The notes under the pieces: model-generated | Database searches by the model: none | The model's input: the letters and a program-made list of their open reading frames with translations, nothing else | What the model was told of the DNA's origin: nothing | Position numbers and translations under genes: made by a program | From: an uncultured Lachnospiraceae bacterium | GTDB taxonomy: Bacteria; Bacillota; Clostridia; Lachnospirales; Lachnospiraceae | Assembly: GCA_934370915.1 (NCBI GenBank) | Contig: CAKRNI010000010.1 | Coordinates: 1 to 25,871 of the forward strand | Length of the DNA stretch: 25,871 nt | Reading direction: 5' to 3' | Shown: in pieces, positions 15,053 to 22,694 of the stretch | Layout: the number at the start of each line of letters is the position of its first letter | Numbering within the stretch: position 1 is the first letter of the stretch

Positions 15053-15111
15053 AAAAAGCCATTTTATGGATATCTCCTGAATTTCAGGACTTTCCCATAA
15101 AATGGCTTTTT
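15053..15111. terminator. Long bidirectional terminator between ktrA and the deacylase gene
   Basis: A perfect 17-bp stem joins 15053-15069 and 15095-15111 (AAAAAGCCATTTTATGG and its complement), with an inner TCCTGAA/TTCAGGA hairpin. A and T runs at the ends serve both converging transcripts. Confidence 0.9.
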
Positions 15112-15139
15112 ATTGACATTTTTATTCCACATCTATCAT

Positions 15140-16090
15140 TTATCTATCCACATATTCCCCATAGGCGATCAGCGGATCCCCGGCTTTCACGCCAAGACCC
15201 ACCGTCTGGTACAGAACAATTCCCGGATAGTCTGCCTGGTACTCCCGCAAAAGATTTCCCCAGATATCTCTCACCGTTCCAAGGATCTCGCCGCCCGCGA
15301 ACACATCTCCTGCGGAAAATACCGGATACCACAATCCATCTGTCTCCGCCTCCAGATACTCCGCTCTGGTCACATTTTTCTGCTGCACCGTATGAATCTC
15401 TTCACCGGAAAGAAGTCCCATGCGGATCATAATATTTTTCACATCTCGCTTATATGCCTGAACTTCGCTGTCCGTAAATCTTCCGCCGCCTCCGCGCTCC
15501 ATGAGGATCGCAGGAAGACCTCTCTGACATGCGCTGCTGTAGGCGCCGGTGGTCGCTGTGGAGCTGGCACGCACCTTCATATCTGCCGCCATCGCCATGT
15601 TTTCAGAGATTCTGGCGATCTTCTCTCCCGCCGCCACATTATAATAGACAAACGGCATAACCTCTTCACTGGTATCACCCGCATGAAGATCGATATAAAA
15701 ATCAGCTTTCGCCTGCAACTCTTCCGTGATCGTCCATGCGATCCGCTCCGACAATGTCCCATCCTTTTTCCCCGGGAATACCCGGTTCAGATTTTTTCCA
15801 TCCTCAGGCACGAAAAAGCGGACATAATCCCGGAACGCTGACGGATTCGCCACATGAAGGCAGATCACATTACCTGAGATCTCCTTCGGATCAAGTTCCC
15901 TGGAAAGCTCGGAGAGCACCTGCACGCCAATATATTCCGCGCCATGGATTCCCGCTGATATCATCAGCGTAGGACCTTCCTTCGCCCCGCAGATAAGTGT
16001 AAGCGGAAGTTTCTGTCCGCCGCCTTCTATTTCCAGCCACCCTGTCTTCTTTTCTCCTGCTTCTGCACAGATCGTTCCGATCTCCAGCAT
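15140..16090 (-). CDS. Zinc-dependent AstE/AspA-family deacylase (M14-like)
   Basis: Family members hydrolyse an N-acyl bond of a small amino-acid derivative in the cytosol. The start at 16090 follows AGGAGGTGG; the protein is 316 residues. Zinc ligands are visible as GIHGAEY (His49, Glu52) and DLHAGD (His136). The substrate-binding DGKNLNRVFPG (Asn100, Arg103) and the catalytic Glu198 in ILMERGG are present. A C-terminal beta domain follows (about 235-316). It is the last gene of the nik-like operon, 65 bases after nikE. The gap contains GAACAGTTAC, the end motif of the 40-nt repeat. The position suggests that it processes whatever the transporter brings in. Family relatives include aspartoacylase, succinylglutamate desuccinylase and DoeB-like deacetylases; the true substrate cannot be read from sequence. 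Confidence 0.85.
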   Translation of the reverse strand: MLEIGTICAEAGEKKTGWLEIEGGGQKLPLTLICGAKEGPTLMISAGIHGAEYIGVQVLSELSRELDPKEISGNVICLHVANPSAFRDYVRFFVPEDGKNLNRVFPGKKDGTLSERIAWTITEELQAKADFYIDLHAGDTSEEVMPFVYYNVAAGEKIARISENMAMAADMKVRASSTATTGAYSSACQRGLPAILMERGGGGRFTDSEVQAYKRDVKNIMIRMGLLSGEEIHTVQQKNVTRAEYLEAETDGLWYPVFSAGDVFAGGEILGTVRDIWGNLLREYQADYPGIVLYQTVGLGVKAGDPLIAYGEYVDR

Positions 16091-16155
16091 ATTGCTGCCA
16101 CCTCCTGAGCATATTTTCTGCTGCGCACTGTAACTGTTCAATGCCCTCACAGCTA

Positions 16156-16983
16156 CTATGCACTTTCTTTACTTCCCTTTACGTCCATTTCATCATCGTA
16201 CTCTTCATCAAACTCAATAATGGAATCCAGCAGTTTTCTCGCATACACATCCGTGGTCTGCGCGATCCGGGAAACCGGGATATGTTCCGTAATCCGTCCT
16301 TTATATAAGAACATGACTTCGTCGCAAAGGTATGTGACTGATGTGAGATCATGAGTGATAAACACATACGTCAGTCCCAGCTTCTCCTTCAGCTCCTTTA
16401 AGAGATCCATCACCTGTACCTGTGTGTGTGCGTCGAGGGATGAGATCGCCTCATCAAACAGGATAAACTCCGGCTCACACGCCACGGCACGGGCGATGCA
16501 GACACGCTGAAGCTGTCCACCCGAAAGCTCATGCGGAAAACGGTCGAGAAACGTCTCATCCAGGCCGACCAGTTTCAGAAGTCTGCGGTATTCCGCGTTC
16601 CGGTCCGTCCTTTTCCCACTCTTCCGTTCCTTCACCCGGATTCCTTCCGCCAGAATATCCCGGATCCTGAACCGCGGATTTGCAGATGTCGTATAATCCT
16701 GGAATACAACGCTGAGCATGTTCTGAAGCTTCTTCTTTCCATCTCGTGACGCATATACATTTTTCCCTTCCAGCAGGTATTCCCCGCTGTCCGGCTTTAA
16801 CAAACCGCAGATCACCCGTCCAAGTGTCGATTTTCCACTTCCGGATTCACCTAAGATTCCAAGGCAGCTTCCCCGTTTGATGGATAACGACACATCAAAC
16901 AGCACCTGTGTCCTGCTGACACCAAAGATCTTTTCCTGCCGCTCACTGCGGAAGCTGACGCAGATATCTCTCATCCGGATCAT
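16156..16983 (-). CDS. nikE: ABC importer ATPase, NikE/DppF-like
   Basis: The second ATPase of the importer, 275 residues. It has Walker A GESGSGKST, the Q-loop region VVFQDYTTSANPRFRIRD, the ABC signature LSGGQLQRVCIARA, Walker B FILFDEAISSLD and the switch His in VFITHDL. The form QLQRVC.ARA with NPR after the Q-loop is like E. coli NikE. The C-terminal end is acidic (EFDEEYDDEMDVKG) and lacks the cysteine cluster common in the Opp/Dpp ATPase partner. The start overlaps the nikD stop by four bases (ATGA). Confidence 0.88.
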   Translation of the reverse strand: MIRMRDICVSFRSERQEKIFGVSRTQVLFDVSLSIKRGSCLGILGESGSGKSTLGRVICGLLKPDSGEYLLEGKNVYASRDGKKKLQNMLSVVFQDYTTSANPRFRIRDILAEGIRVKERKSGKRTDRNAEYRRLLKLVGLDETFLDRFPHELSGGQLQRVCIARAVACEPEFILFDEAISSLDAHTQVQVMDLLKELKEKLGLTYVFITHDLTSVTYLCDEVMFLYKGRITEHIPVSRIAQTTDVYARKLLDSIIEFDEEYDDEMDVKGSKESA

Positions 16984-17813
16984 GCCGCACCTCCATTCTC
17001 ATGTCCAATGCTTTCCCTGTATTTTTTCATGACCGCCGACCGTTTTTCCACAAGAAGTCTCGTATACGGATCCGACGCGTGATGCAGAATGTGGGAAAAA
17101 CTTCCGCGGTCCGCGATCATTCCGCTGTTCATGACCACAAGGTCGTCCGCAACCTTAGAGATCGCACCGAGATCGTGGGTGATAAAAATCATCGCCGTAT
17201 CATGCTCTTTCTTGATCCGGACAAACTCCTCCAGGATCTCATACTGGGTGATCGAATCGATGGCAGTTGTCGGCTCATCCGCGATCAGAAGTGCCGGTTT
17301 TAATGCCATCGCGATCCCGATCATGATCCTCTGCAGCATACCGCCGGAGAGCTGATGCGGGTATTTCTGAAGCGCCTCCTCAGGATTCCGGATCCGCATG
17401 CGTTCCAGTGTCTCCAGTGACTTCTCACGAATCTCGTTTGCGCTCCAGTCCGTGTGTGTCGCAAATGTCTCCCCGATCTGGCTTCCGATCCGGTAGAGTG
17501 GGTCAAAACACGTCATCGGGTTCTGTAAGACCACAGCGATCTCACTCCCACGGATCTTTCTCATGGACTCCCCACTTTCCTTTAAGAGATCCTTTTCCCC
17601 AAACCAGGCATGACCGGAGACGGAGAAATTCTTATCGAGAAGTCCCAGCATCGCTTTGATGCTCATACTTTTTCCACTTCCCGATTCTCCCAGGATTCCA
17701 AGGCATTCCCCTCTCTGAACCTCAAAGTTTACATGACGGACAAGCTCTTTTTCCGGTCTGCGCGGAATTTTTAATGTTACGCACAAGTCTTCTGCCCGTA
17801 TCACTGTGCTCAT
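16980..17813 (-). CDS. nikD: ABC importer ATPase, NikD/DppD-like
   Basis: The first ATPase of the importer, 277 residues. It has Walker A GESGSGKSMS, a Q-loop in AVVLQNPMTCFDPLYRIGSQ, the signature LSGGMLQRIMIGIA, Walker B LLIADEPTTAID and switch His in IFITHDLG. These are the standard features of peptide/nickel importer ATPases. Start and stop both overlap neighbours by four bases (ATGA), so translation is coupled with nikC and nikE. Confidence 0.9.
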   Translation of the reverse strand: MSTVIRAEDLCVTLKIPRRPEKELVRHVNFEVQRGECLGILGESGSGKSMSIKAMLGLLDKNFSVSGHAWFGEKDLLKESGESMRKIRGSEIAVVLQNPMTCFDPLYRIGSQIGETFATHTDWSANEIREKSLETLERMRIRNPEEALQKYPHQLSGGMLQRIMIGIAMALKPALLIADEPTTAIDSITQYEILEEFVRIKKEHDTAMIFITHDLGAISKVADDLVVMNSGMIADRGSFSHILHHASDPYTRLLVEKRSAVMKKYRESIGHENGGAA

Positions 17814-18634
17814 ACATTTACCTCCTTCGGATCAAGAACATCTCTCAGTGCGTCTCCCATCAGGTTGAAGGCAGATACCAGGATCACGATCGCGACACCC
17901 GGCACGATCATCTGGGTCGGATTGCTGGTGAGGACATTTTTTGCCTCATTTAACATTGCTCCCCACTCCGGCGTCGGTGCCTGAACACCGAGTCCCAGGA
18001 ATGAAAGCGTGGAGATATTGATGATCGCCCAGCCCACATCGAGTGACGCGAGAACCGCGAGGTCCGCTGCGATGGACGGCACCAGATGACGGAACAGGAT
18101 AAATCTCTCCGGAGTTCCCACGCATCTGGAAAACTGAACGAAATTGCGGTCTCTGTGCTGCATGACTCCGGTCCGGATCATTCGTGCATACCAGGCCCAC
18201 TTGATGAACACATTTGCCAGGATCACATTCTGGACATTGATGCCGAGAAGCGCCACCACCGCAAACACCATGATCTGGCTCGGAAAGGAAAGCATGACGT
18301 CGACCGTCCGCATGATGATCTCCTCCGGGATTCCGCGGAAATATCCCGCCAAAAGTCCCATAAGAGCCCCAAGACCGATGGTTCCAAGCATCGTCAGGAC
18401 TGCCAGCCCCAGTGTCGGGCGGATCCCATAGATCATTCTCGAAAGAATGCAGCGGCCAAGGTTGTCCGTTCCAAGCGGATATTCAGCCGAAAATCCGGCA
18501 AATTTGTTTAGGATGTCCGTTTCATACGGATCGTTCGGCGCAATAAACGGGGCGAAGATCCCCACGAGCGCTGTGAGGAGAACGATCGCCACAGTGAACA
18601 TTGCAGTCCTGTTATGTAAAAAACGCTGAAGCAT
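17810..18634 (-). CDS. nikC: ABC importer permease, NikC/DppC-like
   Basis: A 274-residue permease with a typical short N-terminal tail, a first membrane helix (about 10-32), then a periplasmic loop with PNDPYETDILNKFAGFSAEY and PLGTDNLGRCILSRMIYG, the DPP/OPP C-subunit signature. Four or five further helices follow. The ATPase-coupling EAA-like loop lies near QFSRCVGTPERFILFRHLVP. It starts one base overlapping the nikB stop (TAATG) and overlaps nikD by four bases. Confidence 0.9.
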   Translation of the reverse strand: MLQRFLHNRTAMFTVAIVLLTALVGIFAPFIAPNDPYETDILNKFAGFSAEYPLGTDNLGRCILSRMIYGIRPTLGLAVLTMLGTIGLGALMGLLAGYFRGIPEEIIMRTVDVMLSFPSQIMVFAVVALLGINVQNVILANVFIKWAWYARMIRTGVMQHRDRNFVQFSRCVGTPERFILFRHLVPSIAADLAVLASLDVGWAIINISTLSFLGLGVQAPTPEWGAMLNEAKNVLTSNPTQMIVPGVAIVILVSAFNLMGDALRDVLDPKEVNV

Positions 18635-19575
18635 TAATGTTCCTCCCTTCTCATACGCGGGTCTGATACCGTCTGTAAAATATCGAATAACAGGTTGAAA
18701 ACGACAAACAGGACTCCGATCAGAAGCACGTATGTCTGGATCACCGGATAATCCCGGTTAAAAATAGAACTGATGCAGAGCGTCCCGAGTCCGGGCCACG
18801 CAAACACATTTTCCACCACGATCGTTCCTGAGATCAGCTGCGGAATGCTCATTCCGACTGCAACGATACAGGTGTGCATGGAGTTTTTCAGGATATGTTT
18901 TACAAGGATCAGCTTCTGGGGCAGTCCCCTGACATTCGCGTAAAGGACATAATCCTGCTTCATATTTTCCAGCATATTGTTCCGGATCAGGCGGATATAG
19001 GTAGAAATATAGCTGAGTGACACCGTGAATGCCGGGAGGATCAGATGTTTCCATGTTCCGTTTCCGCTCGTCGGAAGAAGATCCAGCCTGATGGATACGA
19101 GCCACATGAGAAGAAGTCCCACCCAGTATGCCGGCATCGCCGTTGTCATAAAGACGATAGCTCTCATGATCTTATCGAACCATCCGTCTTTATAGACGGC
19201 GCAGAGAAAACCGATCGGCAGACTTAAAAGGATCACCATCACGAAGGAAACGCCCGCCAGCTGGAGTGTCGCCGGCATGCATCTTGCCAGTTCCCCGGCA
19301 ACCGTTCTCTTCGGATTTACATAGCTGATCCCAAAATCTCCCCGCAGGCAATCCGCAAGCCAGGAAAAGTACCGCACAAGATATGGCTTATCGAGTCCCA
19401 GTTCTGCCCTGACTTCCGCGATGGCTTCCTCCGTGATGATCGGCACCTGACGGACACGCAGCGCTACCTCCGCCGGATCTGACGGGATCAGGTTAATAAA
19501 TACAAAGCATACAAATGAAATTACGATCAAAAGCGGGATCGCTGAAAGGACTCGCTTAATGACGTACTGTTTCAT
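18634..19575 (-). CDS. nikB: ABC importer permease, NikB/DppB-like
   Basis: A 313-residue permease. The start at 19575 follows AAAGGAGAA; a longer frame to 19806 runs back into the nikA gene and is not used. Typical elements are the first helix RVLSAIPLLIVISFVCFVFI, the loop DPAEVALRVRQVPIITEEAI, LGLDKPYLVRYFSWL and DFGISYVNPKRTV. The late segment VVENVFAWPGLGTLCISSIF followed by NRDYPVIQ is strikingly like E. coli NikB. About six membrane helices are visible. Confidence 0.9.
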   Translation of the reverse strand: MKQYVIKRVLSAIPLLIVISFVCFVFINLIPSDPAEVALRVRQVPIITEEAIAEVRAELGLDKPYLVRYFSWLADCLRGDFGISYVNPKRTVAGELARCMPATLQLAGVSFVMVILLSLPIGFLCAVYKDGWFDKIMRAIVFMTTAMPAYWVGLLLMWLVSIRLDLLPTSGNGTWKHLILPAFTVSLSYISTYIRLIRNNMLENMKQDYVLYANVRGLPQKLILVKHILKNSMHTCIVAVGMSIPQLISGTIVVENVFAWPGLGTLCISSIFNRDYPVIQTYVLLIGVLFVVFNLLFDILQTVSDPRMRREEH

Positions 19576-19631
19576 GAAATTCTCCTTTCCTTTTTCGAAC
19601 ATCAAAAAAACTCCAAGTATATGCACAACAA

Positions 19632-19649
19632 GCCGCCCGGATGGACGGC
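19632..19649 (-). other. Hairpin between nikA and nikB
   Basis: A 7-bp stem (one G-U on the minus strand RNA) with a 4-nt loop, 19632-19638 with 19643-19649, lies in the 103-base gap after the binding-protein gene. A T-run follows about 20 bases later rather than directly. Such hairpins often let binding-protein mRNA outlast the permease part; that role is inferred. Confidence 0.5.
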
Positions 19650-19678
19650 CTGTCAGATCGGGCTTTCGACTTGAATTT

Positions 19679-21313
19679 TTACTCAAAATAGAAATCCGCG
19701 AACGGAACTTCGTACTGGGTCTGTGTGAAATGGAAGCCCTGAAGATCCGAACGGTAGATCGCCTTGTTGCACTCATATGTGAGTGGAATGTATACCGCGT
19801 CCTCATGGAGTCTTGTCAGGACGAATGTGTAGAGTTCCTGGCGTTTTGTCTCATCGGTGGATACAAGAATATCCGTGATCGCCTGGTCGATATCCGCCTT
19901 ATCTTCAAGTCCGAGCTGCGCTGCATAGTCACCGTAAACCGGCGCGCGCATCGCTGCCAGGGAAGACTGCGGATCATACGGCGTACCCCAGCAGATATTG
20001 AATACCATATCGAAATTTCCTGCCTTCATGTTATCGCGATAGGACTGCTCCTCTTCGCCATGGATATTCAAGGAAATTCCGATCTTCTGGTATTCACTCT
20101 GCAGATACTCAGCGATTGCTTTCTCTGTTACGCTGTCACTGTTGTAAAGAAGATCAATGTTTAACTTCTGACCGTCTTTTTCACGGATCTTGTCCGCTCC
20201 AACGACCCATCCGGCTTCGTCTAACATACTCTGGGCAAGCTCCACATCGTATGCGTACGGCTCAAGGTCGATATCGCAGTATGGAACTGTTTTCGCAAAC
20301 AGAGTGTCTGCCGGCTGCTCAAGTCCATAGAAGATGCCGTCGGAAATTGCCTGCTTATTTGTCGCGTGCTGGAGTGCCTGGCGGACTTCCTTATCCGCAA
20401 GGACATCTCTCGTCGTGTTTAATACGATCTGACGGGTAGATGTCGGGTCAGAAAGGGATACTGTAAATTTATCGTTTCCTGTGTACTGGTTGATCGCGTC
20501 CGCGTCGATCATGTTTTTACCGAAAATCATGTCGATCTCGCCCTTCTCCAGCGCAAGAATTCTTGTCTGATTATCCGGGATCACCTTAACTGTGATCTTT
20601 TTGATCTTCGGCTGCTCACCCCAGTAATTTTCGTTTGCTTCAAAAACGGCATATTCGTCTGTCACAAAGTCGGTCAGCACATACGGACCTGTTCCGATAT
20701 AGGCGTTGACTCCGTCTTTTGTGCTTCCATCCTTCATCGCTTTCGGAGAGATCATAGCAAACGGTCTCGTAACACCAAGCTCTGTTAAAAGCGGGTAGTA
20801 CGGCTCGGAAAGTTCGATCACGAAGGTCTTGTCATCCGGTGCCGATACGCCCACGAGAAGATTCATCATCTCCAGCCAGGTATGGCGGTCCTTGTTTTCA
20901 ATGATCGCGTCAAAGTTTGCCTTAATCGCGTTTGCGTCGCAAACTTCCCCGTCGGAGAATTTCACGCCGTCACGGATGTGGAATGTATAGGTCTTTCCAT
21001 CATCACTGATGTCCCAGGACTCCGCCAGGCATCCCTCATATCCGTCCGCCGTGATATTTACAAGTGTCTCATAAAGCATCTCCTGGGCATACATTTCTCC
21101 TGCGTAGAGATGCGGATTTAAGTCGCGGATATCGCGATAGTTTACAAATACAAGTTCTTCTTTTCCTTCAGAAGCACCGGATTCCGATGCTGCGGCACTG
21201 TTCTCTGCTCCTGCTGCTGCCGTTGTCTCTGCTGCGTTTCCTGCTCCGCCGCATCCTGTCAAAGATGCCGCCATAAGACCTGCCAGGCACAGGCTAAGTA
21301 CTCTTTTTTTCAT
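19679..21313 (-). CDS. nikA: NikA-like (family 5) substrate-binding lipoprotein
   Basis: A 544-residue extracellular binding protein. The start at 21313 follows GAGGAGGA. A lipoprotein signal ends SLTGC with Cys21, then a low-complexity Ala/Ser/Glu linker runs to about 50. Many segments match what I recall of E. coli NikA: DLNPHLYAGEMYAQ, DRHTWLEMMN, YYPLLTELGVTRPFA, ENYWGEQPKIKKITVKVIPD, PADTLFAKTVPY and LTRLHEDAVYIPLTY. The arginines aligned with NikA Arg97 and Arg137 (R143, R183) and the pocket tryptophans (W146, W442) are kept. The residue aligned with the metal ligand His416 is Tyr460 (MRAPVYGDYAAQLGL). It may therefore bind a carboxylate-bearing chelate or small peptide in another way. 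First gene of the operon. Confidence 0.88.
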   Translation of the reverse strand: MKKRVLSLCLAGLMAASLTGCGGAGNAAETTAAAGAENSAAASESGASEGKEELVFVNYRDIRDLNPHLYAGEMYAQEMLYETLVNITADGYEGCLAESWDISDDGKTYTFHIRDGVKFSDGEVCDANAIKANFDAIIENKDRHTWLEMMNLLVGVSAPDDKTFVIELSEPYYPLLTELGVTRPFAMISPKAMKDGSTKDGVNAYIGTGPYVLTDFVTDEYAVFEANENYWGEQPKIKKITVKVIPDNQTRILALEKGEIDMIFGKNMIDADAINQYTGNDKFTVSLSDPTSTRQIVLNTTRDVLADKEVRQALQHATNKQAISDGIFYGLEQPADTLFAKTVPYCDIDLEPYAYDVELAQSMLDEAGWVVGADKIREKDGQKLNIDLLYNSDSVTEKAIAEYLQSEYQKIGISLNIHGEEEQSYRDNMKAGNFDMVFNICWGTPYDPQSSLAAMRAPVYGDYAAQLGLEDKADIDQAITDILVSTDETKRQELYTFVLTRLHEDAVYIPLTYECNKAIYRSDLQGFHFTQTQYEVPFADFYFE

Positions 21314-21391
21314 GTTGTCCTCCTCTTGAGTATGTGTGGGGGATCTTTACATTTTTGCAATCCCCGCTTGTGTCTGTTTTTCGCAGGAATT

Positions 21392-21421
21392 ACTATACCA
21401 TGGTTAGTTAAAACTTACCAA
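21392..21421 (-). promoter_or_regulatory. Promoter of the nik-like operon with embedded LysR-type site
   Basis: On the minus strand, TTGGTA (21416-21421), an 18-base spacer and TATAGT (21392-21397). GTTAG-N6-CTTAC (21403-21418 on the plus strand) lies inside the spacer and -35 box. The same half-sites at the same spacing occur in the lysR promoter. The leader that follows contains a GGGGAT/ATCCCC hairpin (21339-21344 with 21360-21365). Confidence 0.65.
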
Positions 21422-21449
21422 TGCCATTTCATGGGGGATTAGTTATAAC

Positions 21450-21518
21450 AAAAGCGTATAGCAATGGAATTTTTTCATATGATATCACTCATATAAATAC
21501 CATCTGCTATACGCTTTT
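21450..21518. terminator. Large inverted repeat between lysR and nikA, probable terminator
   Basis: AAAAGCGTATAGC (21450-21462) pairs perfectly with 21506-21518 over 13 bp. Inner pairings include ATGG/CCAT and CATATGA/TCATATa. Ends are AAAA and TTTT, so it could stop transcription from either side; it most likely ends the lysR transcript. Confidence 0.6.
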
Positions 21519-21554
21519 CATATAAATCTTTCCGTACCTTTACAATTCCCTGTG

Positions 21555-21593
21555 GATATCCATTCCTGATCGGTCCCTCCAACGGATTTTGGG
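21555..21593 (+). repeat. ATCCATTCC hairpin repeat, copy 2 (decayed)
   Basis: Shares 16 identical bases (ATCCATTCCTGATCGG, 21558-21573) with copy 1, plus GGATTTT (21584-21590). The second inner arm is changed, so the hairpin is weaker. It lies between the lysR stop and the 21450-21518 terminator. Confidence 0.55.
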
Positions 21594-21639
21594 CTTCAAA
21601 TATGCGGATCTGCTGAATCGTTACTGACTGACATCATCA

Positions 21640-22545
21640 CTATAAATATGTATTCAGTTTCTCCAGATACCTTTCTGCCTCTGCAGATAAGGAGGCATTC
21701 TCCGCCGCCACAAACCCGAATGCCAGAAATGGCTCACAGTCCTCGATTTTAAGTGCTTTGATTCCGTATTTCCGGTAACCTGCCGGGACGATATCGATCC
21801 CCAGGCAGCACACATCGGAATGCAAAAGCAGGTTATTGATCATGTAATCGCTGTTTGTATAAAACCTGTCATTCATATGCTGTTCCGAGATGAACGCACC
21901 GACGCTGATCCGCTCGATATGATGTTCCATCGCAAAGAAATCTTCCGTCTCCGTCACAAATTTCATCCCCTTCAGTTCAGAAAAGCGAATGGATTCCCGT
22001 TCATATAGCGGATGATTTTCCCCAACATAGACACAAATCCCCCTAAGCGCCAGCTTATAGAATTCCAGTTTTTTATGCCACATGATATGCTGAAAACACG
22101 GCATCTGCGCCTCCGCGAAATAGACGATCCCGATCTCCGAGAGCCTCGCCGCCACGTTATCCGTGATCTCTTCCACCGTACCTTCCCGGTATTCATATTT
22201 TAACTGCTCTCTACCGCCCTGATACAGCTGCACCATCAGTTTCGTGAGCAGACCGCTTCTGTAGCCGGACACCGAAAATCTTCTCCCGTTTGGCCGCTCC
22301 GACATCGAGCGGATAACATTGGAATGTTTTAAGATACTCATCGCGTGGCCATAGAGCTCTTCCCCCTGGGGTGTCATCTTGATTCCCTTGTTGCTTCTCT
22401 CCAGAAGTGTTACATGCAGTTCTTTTTCCAGGCTGTTTAACACGCGGCTCACATTCGGCTGTGTTGTATATAATTTCTCTGCCGCGCGGTTCAGGCTCCC
22501 ATACTCCACCGCCGCCGCAAAATATTCCAGCTGTTTGATCTCCAT
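21640..22545 (-). CDS. LysR-family transcriptional regulator
   Basis: A 301-residue regulator. The start at 22545 follows GGAAGGA; an upstream in-frame ATG (22584) has no clear ribosome site. Residues 1-60 are the winged helix-turn-helix (LEYFAAAVEYGSLNRAAEKL, then TTQPNVSRVLNSLEKEL). The rest is a two-lobed effector-binding domain. Upstream of and codirectional with the nik-like operon, from which it is separated by a terminator, it carries in its own promoter the same GTTAG-N6-CTWAC site as the nikA promoter. It is the best candidate to sense the imported ligand or the product of the deacylase. Confidence 0.9.
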   Translation of the reverse strand: MEIKQLEYFAAAVEYGSLNRAAEKLYTTQPNVSRVLNSLEKELHVTLLERSNKGIKMTPQGEELYGHAMSILKHSNVIRSMSERPNGRRFSVSGYRSGLLTKLMVQLYQGGREQLKYEYREGTVEEITDNVAARLSEIGIVYFAEAQMPCFQHIMWHKKLEFYKLALRGICVYVGENHPLYERESIRFSELKGMKFVTETEDFFAMEHHIERISVGAFISEQHMNDRFYTNSDYMINNLLLHSDVCCLGIDIVPAGYRKYGIKALKIEDCEPFLAFGFVAAENASLSAEAERYLEKLNTYL

Positions 22546-22597
22546 TTTTAATTCCTTCCCGTTCATAAACATACGCTGCCGCACAGTTGTCTGTGAT

Positions 22598-22626
22598 ATG
22601 TTAGCATAGGCTAACTTTTAAGGCAA
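22598..22626 (-). promoter_or_regulatory. lysR promoter with perfect palindromic operator
   Basis: On the minus strand, TTGCCT (22621-22626), a 17-base spacer and TAACAT (22598-22603). The palindrome GTTAGC-ATAG-GCTAAC (22600-22615) covers the -10 and the spacer, the usual layout for self-repression by a LysR protein. Confidence 0.7.
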
Positions 22627-22636
22627 GCGATTTTTC

Positions 22637-22664
22637 TTGCCAATGACGGTAATTCTGGTAAAAT
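22637..22664 (+). promoter_or_regulatory. Promoter of the alarmone-synthetase gene
   Basis: TTGCCA (22637-22642), a 16-base spacer and TAAAAT (22659-22664), divergent from lysR. The predicted leader is about 24 nt, ending in the GAGGAG ribosome site (22681-22686). Confidence 0.6.
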
Positions 22665-22694
22665 GTAATTATCTACGACAGAGGAGTGACATCC

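Noticed and set aside
21450..21518. Inverted repeat as insertion-sequence ends
   Set aside because: The arms are only 43 bases apart with no coding content and no flanking direct repeat that I can see; a terminator is simpler.
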